Source: Aeromicrobium tamlense (GTDB lineage Bacteria > Actinomycetota > Actinomycetes > Propionibacteriales > Nocardioidaceae). Taken from it: DNA of 64,000 nt. Shown here in pieces: positions 40,075 through 49,225 of this stretch; position 1 is the first letter of the stretch; each line of letters opens with the position of its first letter. The position numbers and the translations under genes are program-made. The stretch is from NCBI RefSeq assembly GCF_013408555.1, contig NZ_JACBZN010000001.1, positions 3,286,001 through 3,350,000 of the forward strand, in the 5' to 3' direction. The notes beneath the pieces are model-generated. The model made no database searches. It was not told where the DNA came from and saw only the letters and a list, made by a program, of their open reading frames with translations.

Positions 40075-40126
40075 GGCCCCAGACCACCGCACGACTCCAC
40101 CACTTCGCAGAGGAAAAGGAAGCACC

Positions 40127-40975
<849 letters not shown>

Positions 40976-40976
40976 G

Positions 40977-41273
40977 ATGTGCGGAGCGATCAAGGGCGGG
41001 CCCAGCCTCGAGGGCGTCGACGTCGCGAACCAGGCCGTGATCCAGGGTGTCGTGCTGCGGGGCGAGCAGCCCGTGGGCAACGCCTACGTGCGCCTGCTCG
41101 ACCGCAACGGTGAGTTCACCGCCGAGGTGCCCACCTCGGCCACGGGCCAGTTCCGGTTCTTCGCCGCGCCGGGCAACTGGACGCTGCGCACGCTCGCGCC
41201 GCGCGCCGAGGTCGTCGACTCGCAGGTCGTCGCCGCCAAGGGCTCGGTCGCCGAGGTGGCCGTCGCCATCTGA
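40977..41273 (+). CDS. sseC: DUF1416 protein, SseC type
   Basis: A 98-residue beta-rich protein beginning MCGAIKGGPSLEGVD and containing GQFRFFAAPGNWTLRTLAP, the DUF1416/SseC pattern. It starts one base after the rhodanese stop, so it is in the same operon. The family is found next to cysA2-type sulfurtransferases in mycobacteria and relatives and is thought to be part of sulfur metabolism, but no activity is established. A strong terminator follows. Confidence 0.88.
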   Translation: MCGAIKGGPSLEGVDVANQAVIQGVVLRGEQPVGNAYVRLLDRNGEFTAEVPTSATGQFRFFAAPGNWTLRTLAPRAEVVDSQVVAAKGSVAEVAVAI

Positions 41274-41283
41274 GCCAGACCGC

Positions 41284-41319
41284 ACGAGGGCCCCGGGGGT
41301 GGTCTCCCGGGGCCCTCGT
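41284..41319. terminator. Strong terminator of the sulfur operon
   Basis: A perfect 14-bp stem (ACGAGGGCCCCGGG with its complement) closes on an 8-base loop, ten bases after the sseC stop. It isolates the sulfur operon from the following surface-protein region. Confidence 0.88.
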
Positions 41320-41389
41320 CGTGCGTCCGGGGGTCGCCGAGGAGGTCCGTTCCGAGCGGTTCCGGCACGGGGAGGAACCGGTGCCGAAC

Positions 41390-41446
41390 CGAGGATCGAG
41401 TGGGGATCTCGTGTGGAGATTCCGTGGATCTGGCCTCCGTAGCGTT
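41390..41446 (+). promoter_or_regulatory. Promoter P1 with four tandem 11-bp repeats
   Basis: Four head-to-tail 11-mers run from 41390 to 41433, each starting NGNGGA (CGAGGA, TGGGGA, TGTGGA, CGTGGA). They end one base before CTCCGTAGCGTT (41435-41446), whose TAGCGT (41440-41445) is the likely -10. The same array with identical spacing is at 42824-42880. Tandem 11-bp repeats are typical of OmpR-family regulator sites. The gene start is about 50 bases downstream. Confidence 0.8.
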
Positions 41447-41502
41447 CTTCTTGTCAACCCAGACGGGCCGCAGAGAGCGGCTCGAACAGCCAGGAGAAGA
41501 AC

Positions 41503-42030
41503 ATGCGCACCAAGAAGATCCTCGTCCCGCTCGCCACCCTGCTCGCCGCCGGCGCCATCGCCGTGGGCTCGGGTGCCACCTTCAGCTCGACCTCGGGCAA
41601 CACGATCAGCGCCGCCACGTCGGGCACCCTGACGCAGAGCAACTCCAAGGCCGGCAAGGCCGTCTTCTCGCTGGACAACCTGAAGCCGGGCGACACGCTC
41701 AACGGCTCGCTCAAGCTCACGAACACCGGCTCGCTCGCCGCCGCCTTCTCCCTGACCGAGGTCTCCTCGACCAACGGCTTCGACGGCGAGAACCTCAAGC
41801 TCGTCATCAAGAACACGACGAAGAACACCACGGTCTACACCGGCACCTTCGGCGGCCTGGCCGACGGCACCAAGAACGCGCTCGGCACGTGGGCCCCGGG
41901 CGAGGCGAACGACTACACCTTCACGGTCACGCTCGACCAGGCCGCGCCCAACACGCAGCAGGGCAAGTCCGCGACCGCCACGTACACGTGGGATGCCGTC
42001 CAGCTGGACGGGACCACCACCAACCAGTGA
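41503..42030 (+). CDS. TasA/camelysin-like secreted protein
   Basis: A 175-residue exported beta-sandwich protein of the TasA/CalY (camelysin) family, shorter than B. subtilis TasA (261). The signal peptide (MRTKKILVPLATLLAAGAIAVGSG) ends at ATFSSTS, the form processed by SipW-type peptidases. Family segments are GKAVFSLDNLKPGDTLNGSLKLTNTG and the terminal SATATYTWDAVQ. There is no cell-wall anchor, so it may polymerise into fibres like TasA (inference). AGGAG lies six bases before the ATG. P1 lies upstream and sipW is next. Confidence 0.85.
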   Translation: MRTKKILVPLATLLAAGAIAVGSGATFSSTSGNTISAATSGTLTQSNSKAGKAVFSLDNLKPGDTLNGSLKLTNTGSLAAAFSLTEVSSTNGFDGENLKLVIKNTTKNTTVYTGTFGGLADGTKNALGTWAPGEANDYTFTVTLDQAAPNTQQGKSATATYTWDAVQLDGTTTNQ

Positions 42031-42057
42031 GACCCCGCTCCGGGGAACTGGGTTGAC

Positions 42058-42084
42058 GGCAGGGCGTCTCTCGGGCGCCCTGCC
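42058..42084 (+). terminator. Hairpin between the TasA-like and sipW genes
   Basis: GGCAGGGCG and CGCCCTGCC pair across a 9-base loop, 27 bases after the TasA-like stop. As a partial terminator it would allow much more mRNA for the structural protein than for the peptidase behind it. Confidence 0.65.
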
Positions 42085-42146
42085 ACCCCGGACCGGAGCA
42101 CGCAGCACCCCCTCGATCCCCCCACCGACCGTCCCCAGGAGTTCCG

Positions 42147-42797
42147 ATGAAGCACCTCACCCGCGCCGCCCGGCTGCTCGGGCGTGGAGTCTCCACGCTG
42201 GTCCTGGTCGCGGTCACCCTCGCCAGCATCGCGTACATCGCGCCCAGCCTCTTCGGCTTCGAGCGCTACGTGATCACCGGCGGCTCGATGTCCGGCACGT
42301 TCGAGAAGGGCTCGATCGCCTTCGAGCGCCCCGTGCCCGTGGCCGACCTCGCCGTCGGCGACGTCATCACCTACCTCCCGCCGGCCGACAGCGGCGTCGG
42401 CACGCTCGTGACGCACCGCATCACCGGGATCGAGCCGGCCGAGAACGGCGCCCGCCTCTTCACGACGCAGGGCGACGCCAACCCCGACCCCGACCCGTGG
42501 CAGTTCAGCCTGGTCGAGGGCACCCAGCCCGTCGTCGAGCACACCGTGCCGCACGTCGGCTACGTCTTCATGGCCCTGGCCGACCGCGAGACCCGCATGA
42601 TGGTGATCGGCCTGCCGGCCGCCGCCATCGCGCTCCTCGCCCTGGTCGAGCTGGGCCGCGCCCTGCGTCCGCGCCGCGAGGAGGCCCCCGAGGCCGCGGA
42701 CGCCCCCGTTGCCGCACCGACCGGGACCCTCCCCACTCCCGTCCCGGTGCTGGCACCGACGCTGCCGGTCGTCCCCGGCCGCCGCGTCGCCGTCTGA
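42147..42797 (+). CDS. sipW: SipW-type signal peptidase I
   Basis: Membrane signal peptidase of 216 residues with two anchoring helices (about 18-38 and 150-172). The catalytic serine is S47 in ITGGSMSGTFEKGS. The second active residue is H90 in VTHRI instead of the bacterial lysine, the Ser-His form of archaeal/ER-type and SipW enzymes that process TasA. It lies between two genes whose signal peptides share an alanine-phenylalanine-Ser/Thr end, the likely substrates. A Pro/Ala-rich cytoplasmic tail follows the second helix. The ATG follows CAGGAG. Confidence 0.9.
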   Translation: MKHLTRAARLLGRGVSTLVLVAVTLASIAYIAPSLFGFERYVITGGSMSGTFEKGSIAFERPVPVADLAVGDVITYLPPADSGVGTLVTHRITGIEPAENGARLFTTQGDANPDPDPWQFSLVEGTQPVVEHTVPHVGYVFMALADRETRMMVIGLPAAAIALLALVELGRALRPRREEAPEAADAPVAAPTGTLPTPVPVLAPTLPVVPGRRVAV

Positions 42798-42823
42798 CCG
42801 TCCCCGGTCAGGCGCCCCAGAAG

Positions 42824-42880
42824 TGTGGAGCTTCTGGGGAACTCGTGTGGATCAGCCGTGGAGCGACGCTCCGTAGCGTT
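42824..42880 (+). promoter_or_regulatory. Promoter P2 with four tandem 11-bp repeats
   Basis: Four head-to-tail 11-mers (42824-42867) start TGTGGA, TGGGGA, TGTGGA and CGTGGA. One base later comes CTCCGTAGCGTT (42869-42880), identical to P1, with -10 TAGCGT at 42874-42879. The two promoters match in repeat number, phase and distance to the -10, while the DNA between conserved blocks differs, which points to a conserved protein-binding site rather than recent duplication. Confidence 0.8.
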
Positions 42881-42916
42881 GAGGACATGGACCAGAACAC
42901 CCAGTCAGGAGAGTCG

Positions 42917-44743
42917 ATGCGCACGTCCCCCGCGCGCCGTTCCCTCGGTCTGCTGGCAGTTCTGGCCCTCCTGTCCGTCGCTGCGCTCGTCGCTCCCGGC
43001 TTCTCCTCGGCCGCCTTCACCTCCACCACCGACAGCACCGCCACCGTCACGGCCTCGCCCGACTGGACGCCGCCCACGGTCACGGTCACGTCCCCCGGCA
43101 CCGCGGTGCAGGGCACGGTCACCGTCGCCGCCGAGGCCTCGGACTCCGGTCTGGGCGTCAAGGACGTCACTCTCGAGTACAGCGTGGTCGGATCGGGTAC
43201 CTGGACCGCGATGTGCACCGACACGACGGCCCCGTACTCCTGCGCGTGGAACACCGCCGCGCTCGCGGACGGCCGCTACGACCTGCGTGCGCGTGCCACC
43301 GACCTCGCCGGCTACGAGACGACCTCGGACGCGGTCCGCACGGCCGTGGCCAACAAGCTCCTCGTCGTCATGAACGACCCGGGCGACACCGTGCGCGGCA
43401 CGGTCCAGCTCTCGGCCGCCGCGTTCAACACGGGCAGCCTGAGCCACACCGTCCGCATCCAGTACCGCCTCGCCGGAGCGTCCACGTGGTCCACCGCGTG
43501 CTCGAACCTGGCCGCCCCCTACACGTGCTCGTGGAGCTCCGCGGCCGTCACGTCCGGCGACTACGAGTTCCGTGCCGTGCTCACCGCCGGCACCACCACG
43601 ACGACCTCCGAGATCGTCACGGACGTCACCGTCGACAACGTCGCCCCCACCGTGACGATGACCGACCCCGGCTCGCCGCTCAGCGGCACGCGCACCTTCG
43701 CCGCCACGGCCGCGGACGCTCACTCCGGCGTGGCCACGGTGGAGATCCAGTACGCCGCGTCGGGCACGTCCACGTGGAAGTCGCTCTGCACGGTCGAGGC
43801 CGAGCCGTGGTCCTGCCGCGCCGCCACGAACGACCTCGCCAACGGCACCTACTCCTTCCGTGCGATCGCCACCGACGAGGCCGGCAACGCCACCACGTCC
43901 GCCGCCGTCGCGAACCGCGTCGTCGACAACACCGTCTCCTCGGTCTCGCTCAACGACCCGGGCGTCCTGCTGAGCCGTACGGCCACGCTGTCGGCGGTCG
44001 CCAGCTCCACGGCCGGCGTGACCTCGGTGCGGATCCAGTACGTCCCCACCGGCGGCTCGACCTGGACCGACGTCTGCACCGACACGACCTCGCCGTACTC
44101 CTGCACGTGGGACACCACGAAGGTCGCCAGCGCGGTCTACGACCTGCGCGCGGTCCTGCTGGACGGCTCGGGCCGCACCACGATCTCGGCCCTGGAGACG
44201 GTCCCGGTCGACAACAGCCCGCTCGCCGGCGCCGACGTCCAGACCACCAACGGATCGGGCAGCATCGCGGGTCAGCCGGGCGCCAACGACACCGTCACGT
44301 TCACCTACACCGCGCAGGTCAACCCGGCGTCGATCATGGCCGGCTGGAACGGGACGAGCACGAACGTCCAGGTCCGCCTGCGCGACGGCAACGTGCCGGC
44401 CCTGCTGCGCGGCAGCAAGGGCGACACGCTCGACGTCATGAACGGCAGCACGGTGCTCGGCCTGGGCTCGGTGAACCTCAAGGGCGACTACGTCCGGTTC
44501 CTGCGCACCGTCAGCATCAACGCGACGATGACGGCCGGCACGGTCACGGTGAACGGGCTCGAGCGCACGGTCGTCACGCTCAAGCTGGGCACGTTCGCCA
44601 GCGGCAAGGCCGGCGACCTCAAGACCAGCACCACCGCGGCGGCCATGGTCTGGACGCCGAGCAGCGCGGCCACCGACCTCTCGGGCAACCGATGCTCCAC
44701 CACCAACGTCACCGAGACCGGCACCGCCGACAAGGACTTCTGA
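42917..44743 (+). CDS. Secreted protein with four Ig-like repeats
   Basis: A 608-residue exported protein. The signal peptide ends near SSAAFTSTT, like the TasA-like neighbour. Residues about 48-435 hold four bacterial Ig-like repeats, each with an IQYxxxGxSTW-type strand (LEYSVVGSGTW in the first) and a C-x8-C pair (CTDTTAPYSC, CSNLAAPYTC, CTVEAEPWSC, CTDTTSPYSC) probably disulfide-bonded. A separate beta-rich domain fills 440-608. There is no LPXTG or C-terminal anchor. ATG at 42917 is preferred for its AGGAG site; an upstream ATG at 42887 would make a leaderless 618-residue form. Probably a matrix or adhesion protein. Confidence 0.82.
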   Translation: MRTSPARRSLGLLAVLALLSVAALVAPGFSSAAFTSTTDSTATVTASPDWTPPTVTVTSPGTAVQGTVTVAAEASDSGLGVKDVTLEYSVVGSGTWTAMCTDTTAPYSCAWNTAALADGRYDLRARATDLAGYETTSDAVRTAVANKLLVVMNDPGDTVRGTVQLSAAAFNTGSLSHTVRIQYRLAGASTWSTACSNLAAPYTCSWSSAAVTSGDYEFRAVLTAGTTTTTSEIVTDVTVDNVAPTVTMTDPGSPLSGTRTFAATAADAHSGVATVEIQYAASGTSTWKSLCTVEAEPWSCRAATNDLANGTYSFRAIATDEAGNATTSAAVANRVVDNTVSSVSLNDPGVLLSRTATLSAVASSTAGVTSVRIQYVPTGGSTWTDVCTDTTSPYSCTWDTTKVASAVYDLRAVLLDGSGRTTISALETVPVDNSPLAGADVQTTNGSGSIAGQPGANDTVTFTYTAQVNPASIMAGWNGTSTNVQVRLRDGNVPALLRGSKGDTLDVMNGSTVLGLGSVNLKGDYVRFLRTVSINATMTAGTVTVNGLERTVVTLKLGTFASGKAGDLKTSTTAAAMVWTPSSAATDLSGNRCSTTNVTETGTADKDF

Positions 44744-44744
44744 G

Positions 44745-45137
44745 ATGCGACGACTCCGCACCACCGCCTCCCGCTGGGCCGCGGTCGCGTGCCTGGCCAT
44801 CGCGCTGCTCTACCTCGTCCGGGTGGTCGACGCGCCCTCGGCGGCCTACCTGCTGGGCGAGATCGTCATGGGTGTGCTCGGGGTGGCGGCCGCCGTGAAG
44901 ATGTGGCTGCACAACTGCTTCGAGTCCCACCTCGCGGCCGGCGCCCTCGTGGCCGCCACGTCCGGTGGCACCCTGCTGGCCGTCACGGCCGGGCTGCCGG
45001 GAGGCGGTGCGTCGGGCCTGACCCCGACCCGCGTCGCGCTGCTGGCGCTGAGCGCGGCGGTCGTGGTGCTGCTGGTGCAGGACGGTCGGGTGAGACGGGA
45101 GCATGCTCGTCGGGCGCGACGGCCGTATGCTCGGTGA
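44745..45137 (+). CDS. Small integral membrane protein
   Basis: A 130-residue protein with four hydrophobic segments (AAVACLAIALLYLVRVV, YLLGEIVMGVLGVAAAV, LAAGALVAATSGGTLLAVTAG, VALLALSAAVVVLLV) and an Arg-rich C-terminus. I do not recognise the family. It begins one base after the Ig-repeat gene stop and overlaps the response-regulator GTG by four bases, so it is part of the P2 operon. It could be a sensor accessory or an export factor. Confidence 0.75.
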   Translation: MRRLRTTASRWAAVACLAIALLYLVRVVDAPSAAYLLGEIVMGVLGVAAAVKMWLHNCFESHLAAGALVAATSGGTLLAVTAGLPGGGASGLTPTRVALLALSAAVVVLLVQDGRVRREHARRARRPYAR

Positions 45138-45844
45138 GCGTGGCCACCCGTGTGCTGGTCGTCGAGGACGACGACAAGATCGCCCCGCCCCTCGTCCGCA
45201 CGCTGGAGCGTGAGGGCTACGACGTCGAGCGCGTCGCGGAGGGCCTCGCGGCCGTCGACCGCATCGCCGTCGGGGACGTCGAGCTCGTGCTGCTCGACCT
45301 CGGCCTGCCGGACATCGACGGGCTCGAGGTCTGCCGTCGTGCCCGCGAGGGCGGGTACCACGGCGGCATCATCATCCTGACCGCCCGCGACGGCGAACTC
45401 GACCGCGTCGTGGGTCTCGACGTGGGCGCCGACGACTACCTCGCGAAGCCGTTCGCGCTGGCCGAGCTGCTGGCTCGCGCGCGGGCGCTGCTGCGCCGCA
45501 GTGCCGCTCCGGTCGCGGCCGAGGCTGCGGCGCCCGCCGCCCCCGCCAGCTCGGGGCTGCGGGTCGACACCGCCGCGCGACGCACGTGGGTGGGCGACGC
45601 CGAGGTCTCGATGACGTCCAAGGAGTTCGACGTCCTCGTCCTGCTCGACGAGGTGCGCGGCGCCGTCGTCACCCGCGAGCGCCTCACGAACGAGGTGTGG
45701 GACGAGAACTGGTTCGGCTCGACGAAGATGGTCGACGCGACGGTGGGCCGCCTGCGGCAGAAGCTCGAGGAGGCCGGCGCGCCGGTGCAGATCGCCAACG
45801 TGCGCGGCGTCGGATTCCGGCTGGAGGACCAGCCCGGTGCGTGA
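45134..45844 (+). CDS. OmpR-family response regulator
   Basis: A 236-residue two-component regulator. The receiver domain has the acidic pair EDDD, phospho-acceptor D55 (LVLLDLGLPD), T83 (ILTARD) and K105 (LAKPFA). An Ala/Pro linker leads to an OmpR winged helix (MTSKEFDVLVLLDEVRGAVVTRERLTNEVWDENWFGSTKMVDATVGRLRQKL). OmpR-type proteins usually bind 11-bp direct repeats like those in P1 and P2. It starts at the GTG overlapping the previous stop; another GTG at 45140 is possible, eight bases after a TATGCT box. Cotranscribed with the sensor kinase. Confidence 0.93.
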   Translation: MSVATRVLVVEDDDKIAPPLVRTLEREGYDVERVAEGLAAVDRIAVGDVELVLLDLGLPDIDGLEVCRRAREGGYHGGIIILTARDGELDRVVGLDVGADDYLAKPFALAELLARARALLRRSAAPVAAEAAAPAAPASSGLRVDTAARRTWVGDAEVSMTSKEFDVLVLLDEVRGAVVTRERLTNEVWDENWFGSTKMVDATVGRLRQKLEEAGAPVQIANVRGVGFRLEDQPGA

Positions 45845-47075
45845 GCGGCTGATCGTGGCGCTGGTGGGCATGACCGCGGCGATGCTCGCGCTCTACGGCA
45901 TTCCGCGCGCGTACATGCTCGCCGACCTCGTGACCACCTACGAGGAGCGCAAGATCGAGCGGGCCGCGGACCAGCTGGCCGTGGTGGTCGACGAGCGACG
46001 CAAGAACGAGTCGCCCGTCGACGAGGCGTTCCTCGGCGGCTTCCTCAGCGAGGCCGAGACGCTGACCTACGAGCCGGACGACGGCCCCACGGTCGTGGCG
46101 GGCCCGACGCCCGACCCAGCCGACGACATCGTCGAGGAGCGCGCCCTGGCCGACGGCGGCACGCTGACGCTCTCGCGGTCGCGCGACCTCATCGACCGAC
46201 GGATCTCCGAGGCCCTCGTCCCGCTCATCCTCATCGGCCTGAGCCTGACCGTCGTCGCCGCGGGATTCGGCTACGTGCTGGCGCGCCGGCTCTCGCGCCC
46301 CTTCGGCGAGCTGGCCGAGGCCGCCGACCGGCTCGGCACCGGACGCTTCGACGTCGACCCGCCGCACTACTCGATCCCGGAGGCCGAGGCGATCGGCGAC
46401 GCCCTGCGCAGCAGCTCGAAGCGGCTCGGCGAGCTCGTCCGGCGTGAGCGCGAGTTCGCCTCGAACGCCTCGCACCAGCTGCGCACCCCGATCACGGCGC
46501 TGCGCCTGGAGCTCGAGGACCTCGCTCTGTGGCCGCAGACGCCGCCCGAGGTGGCCGAGGAGCTCAACCGCTACCTGCCCGAGCTCGACCGCCTCAGCAG
46601 CGCGATCGACGAGCTGCTGGGCCTGGCCCGCGGCCTGCGCCTGGGCGACGCGGTGGACGTCGACCTCAACGAGCTGGTGGCCGACGTGGTCGAGCGCTGG
46701 CAGCCGCAGGTGGAGGCCCTCGGTCACGACGTCAACCACGACGACCGCGGCCCCGTGCCGGCGCGGGTCGTCCCTGGCCCGGTCGTGCAGATCCTCGACG
46801 TGCTCATCGAGAACGCCGCGAGCCACGGCGTCGGCCCCATCACGGTGTCGGCCCGCGACGCGGGCGCGTACGTCGAGATCGTCGTCGGCGACAGCGGTCG
46901 CCGCACGTTCGGGAACGAGATCTTCAGCCGCGGCACCAGCCGCAAGGACGGAGACACCGGCGGCCTCGGCCTGACGATCGCGGCCGACCTCGCCACCACG
47001 ATGGGCGGCTACCTCAAGCTGACCGAGGACGAGCTCACGACGTTCGAGCTCATGCTGCCCGGCCGCAACGACTGA
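45837..47075 (+). CDS. Sensor histidine kinase with degenerate G1 box
   Basis: A 412-residue membrane kinase. TM1 is near residues 5-25, an extracellular segment of about 95 residues follows, TM2 is 126-148, then HAMP, HisKA with H213 (NASHQLRTPITALRL) and the ATPase domain. The N-box (LIENAASHG) and G2 box (GGLGLTIA) are good, but the G1 box reads GDSGRRTFGNEIFSRG, missing the second glycine of DxGxG, so ATP binding may be altered. It overlaps the response regulator by eight bases and is the natural partner. Confidence 0.92.
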   Translation: MRERLIVALVGMTAAMLALYGIPRAYMLADLVTTYEERKIERAADQLAVVVDERRKNESPVDEAFLGGFLSEAETLTYEPDDGPTVVAGPTPDPADDIVEERALADGGTLTLSRSRDLIDRRISEALVPLILIGLSLTVVAAGFGYVLARRLSRPFGELAEAADRLGTGRFDVDPPHYSIPEAEAIGDALRSSSKRLGELVRREREFASNASHQLRTPITALRLELEDLALWPQTPPEVAEELNRYLPELDRLSSAIDELLGLARGLRLGDAVDVDLNELVADVVERWQPQVEALGHDVNHDDRGPVPARVVPGPVVQILDVLIENAASHGVGPITVSARDAGAYVEIVVGDSGRRTFGNEIFSRGTSRKDGDTGGLGLTIAADLATTMGGYLKLTEDELTTFELMLPGRND

Positions 47076-47097
47076 CCCTCAGGGCAGGTGGCGCCGC

Positions 47098-47565
47098 TCA
47101 GGTCAGGTCGCGGTAGTGGTCGAGCAGGCGCGAGAGGACGCCGAGCGCGTCCTGCATCTCCTCGATGTGCCCGGGATCGAGCACCCGCAGCATCTCCTTG
47201 AGGCCCGTCGTCGAGATGCCCTTCGTGCGGGGCAGGTACTCGACACGGCACAGGTCGGACAGGTCGTCGAACTTGCCCGTCCAGTCGTCGCCCATCACGA
47301 ACAGGTCGACGCCGTGCTCGACGATGTCGCTGCGCTTCTGCTCCCACGACTCCTCGGGCAGCACCTGGTCGACGCCCTTGATCGCACCGACGATCGCGGC
47401 CCGGTCGGCGTAGGGCACCACGGTGCTCTTGCCCTTGCCGGCGTTGAAGTCGTCGGTGGAGACCCCCACGACGAGCCGGTCGCCCATCGAGGAGAGGCGC
47501 TCCAGCAGCCGCAGGTGGCCGATGTGGAAGAGGTCGAAGGTTCCGTACGTCAGGACGGTCGTCAC
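47098..47565 (-). CDS. Cytidylyltransferase-like protein (TagD type)
   Basis: A 155-residue nucleotidyltransferase. The HxGH site is FHIGHLRLLERL and the second motif is KGISTTGLKEML, close to the ISTT of glycerol-3-phosphate cytidylyltransferase (TagD), which makes CDP-glycerol for teichoic-acid-type polymers. An adenylyltransferase role cannot be excluded. The LytR-CpsA-Psr gene nearby would fit wall-polymer work. TATCCT (complement of 47572-47577) lies six bases before the GTG, so it is leaderless. Confidence 0.8.
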   Translation of the reverse strand: MTTVLTYGTFDLFHIGHLRLLERLSSMGDRLVVGVSTDDFNAGKGKSTVVPYADRAAIVGAIKGVDQVLPEESWEQKRSDIVEHGVDLFVMGDDWTGKFDDLSDLCRVEYLPRTKGISTTGLKEMLRVLDPGHIEEMQDALGVLSRLLDHYRDLT

Positions 47566-47640
47566 GCGATCAGGATACGGACCGGCCGGACGCGGGGCGG
47601 CCGACCGGCGCGCGTCGGCGTCGGCGGCTACGGTCGGGGC

Positions 47641-48054
47641 ATGACCTCGTGGCAGGATCCGGACGCCGTCTCGCTCATGCTCGACGACCTCGAGACGTGG
47701 GCCGTGGTGGGCTTGTCGACCAACACCTCGCGCACCGCGTACTCGATCGCGCAGCTGCTGCAGCGGCGGGGCAAGCGCATCGTGCCGATCCATCCCGACG
47801 CGCCCACGGTGCTGGGGGAGCAGGGCTACGCCACGCTCGCCGACGTGCCGTTCCCGATCGACGTGGTCGACGTGTTCCGCCGCTCCGAGGACGCCGGGCC
47901 GTTCGCCGACCAGGCCGTCGAGGTCGGCGCCAAGGCCGTGTGGTTCCAGCTGGGCGTCGTCGACGAGGCGGCGTTCGAGCGCACGATCGCGGCGGGCGTG
48001 CCGATGGTGATGGACACCTGCCCGGCGATCGAGTGGAACCGCCGAGCCCGCTAG
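47641..48054 (+). CDS. CoA-binding domain protein
   Basis: A 137-residue Rossmann-fold protein of the small CoA-binding family (YccU-like), with WAVVGLSTNTSRTAYSIAQLLQRRGKRIVPIHP and the late VWFQLGV and DTCPAIEW segments. Such proteins bind CoA or related nucleotides but have no proven reaction. TACGGT (47629-47634) lies six bases before the ATG, so it is leaderless. It is convergent with the LCP gene, which ends one base after its stop. Confidence 0.85.
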   Translation: MTSWQDPDAVSLMLDDLETWAVVGLSTNTSRTAYSIAQLLQRRGKRIVPIHPDAPTVLGEQGYATLADVPFPIDVVDVFRRSEDAGPFADQAVEVGAKAVWFQLGVVDEAAFERTIAAGVPMVMDTCPAIEWNRRAR

Positions 48055-48055
48055 C

Positions 48056-49162
48056 TCAGTTGACGTCCTCGGGGTCCGGCAGGACGTCGTCGGGGTACTT
48101 CTCGAGGTACTGGGCCATCCGGTCGCGGCTCAGTGCGGTGAACAGCTCGCTCATCTTGTCCTGCTGGAGGACGACGATGCTGCCGTAGGTGGGATCGGTG
48201 TCGGTGCCCTGCACCGGAGCCGTCATGAAGGTGACGTCGTCGGTGCGGACGCCGCGCAGCGACACCGCCAGCTTGGCCATCGCGGTGCCCGACCAGCCCT
48301 CGTCCACCGTGAGGTTCTCGGTGAGCGCGGTGACGGTCCGGGTGAGTCGCGTCGGGCTGGTGGTGACGCCCGAGCTGAGCATCTTGCCCATCAGCGAGCG
48401 CATGAAGTTCTGCTGGCGCTTGATGCGGTCGAAGTCGCCGCCGACGAGGCCGTAGCGGGTGCGCACGTATGCGAGGGCCTTCTTGCCCTCGAGCGTCTGC
48501 GTGCCGGCGTCCCACTGCACCTTCTGCTTGGGGTCGTAGAACGACTGGGGGATGGTCACCTCGACGCCGCCGACGGCCGACGAGAGGTCCTTGAAGCCCT
48601 CCCAGTCGATGATCGCCAGGTGGTCCATCTTCAGGCCGGTGAGGTTCTCCACCGTGTTGATCGCGCCGAGCGGGCCGCCGGCGCTGAACGCGGCGTTGAT
48701 CTTCTCCGAGTGGGTCGTCTTGCCGTTCTCGTCGTAGATCGGCACGAACGAGTCGCGCGGCAGCGAGACGAGGTAGACCTTCTTCCGGTCGGCCGGGATG
48801 TGCACGACCATGAGCGTGTCGCTGCGGTACTTGCCGTTGGGCCAGTCGCCCGACGCGGCGTCCTCGGAGATCGTGGTGTTCTTCGACTGCCCCTCCTGCG
48901 GCTCGCCCTTGTCCGAGCCGAGCAGCAGGATGTTGAGCGCGCGGCCCTCGTCGGGGTCGGGCTCGCTCTGGGGGTTCAGCTTCACGGTCTCGACGTCGTC
49001 GAGCTTGCGCTTGAGGTTGAAGGCGTAGGCGGCGCCGCCGACCAGCGGCAGCAGCACGATGAGCACGACCGACCAGACGACCATCGGGTGGCGCTGGCGG
49101 AAGGAACGACGGTTCGACGCTCGCGATCCGGGTCGCCGGGTCGCGTCGGGGGCGTCGGTCAC
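48056..49162 (-). CDS. LytR-CpsA-Psr family wall-polymer ligase
   Basis: Attaches undecaprenyl-linked glycopolymers to peptidoglycan outside the membrane. The 368-residue protein has a short cytoplasmic N-terminus, one helix (VVWSVVLIVLLPLVGGAAYAF, about 27-50) and the LCP domain with SDTLMVVHIPADRKKVYLVSLPRDSFVPI, the arginine-rich VRTRYGLVGGDFDRIKRQQNFM and TGLKMDHLAIIDW. GTG start. It is consistent with the TagD-like and GDP-mannose genes nearby, but the polymer is unknown. Confidence 0.93.
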   Translation of the reverse strand: MTDAPDATRRPGSRASNRRSFRQRHPMVVWSVVLIVLLPLVGGAAYAFNLKRKLDDVETVKLNPQSEPDPDEGRALNILLLGSDKGEPQEGQSKNTTISEDAASGDWPNGKYRSDTLMVVHIPADRKKVYLVSLPRDSFVPIYDENGKTTHSEKINAAFSAGGPLGAINTVENLTGLKMDHLAIIDWEGFKDLSSAVGGVEVTIPQSFYDPKQKVQWDAGTQTLEGKKALAYVRTRYGLVGGDFDRIKRQQNFMRSLMGKMLSSGVTTSPTRLTRTVTALTENLTVDEGWSGTAMAKLAVSLRGVRTDDVTFMTAPVQGTDTDPTYGSIVVLQQDKMSELFTALSRDRMAQYLEKYPDDVLPDPEDVN

Positions 49163-49225
49163 CGCATCCTCCTCATCGTCGTCGCATCAACCTTTCCAGT
49201 ATGACGGGGGTTGCTGAGAGGGCCC

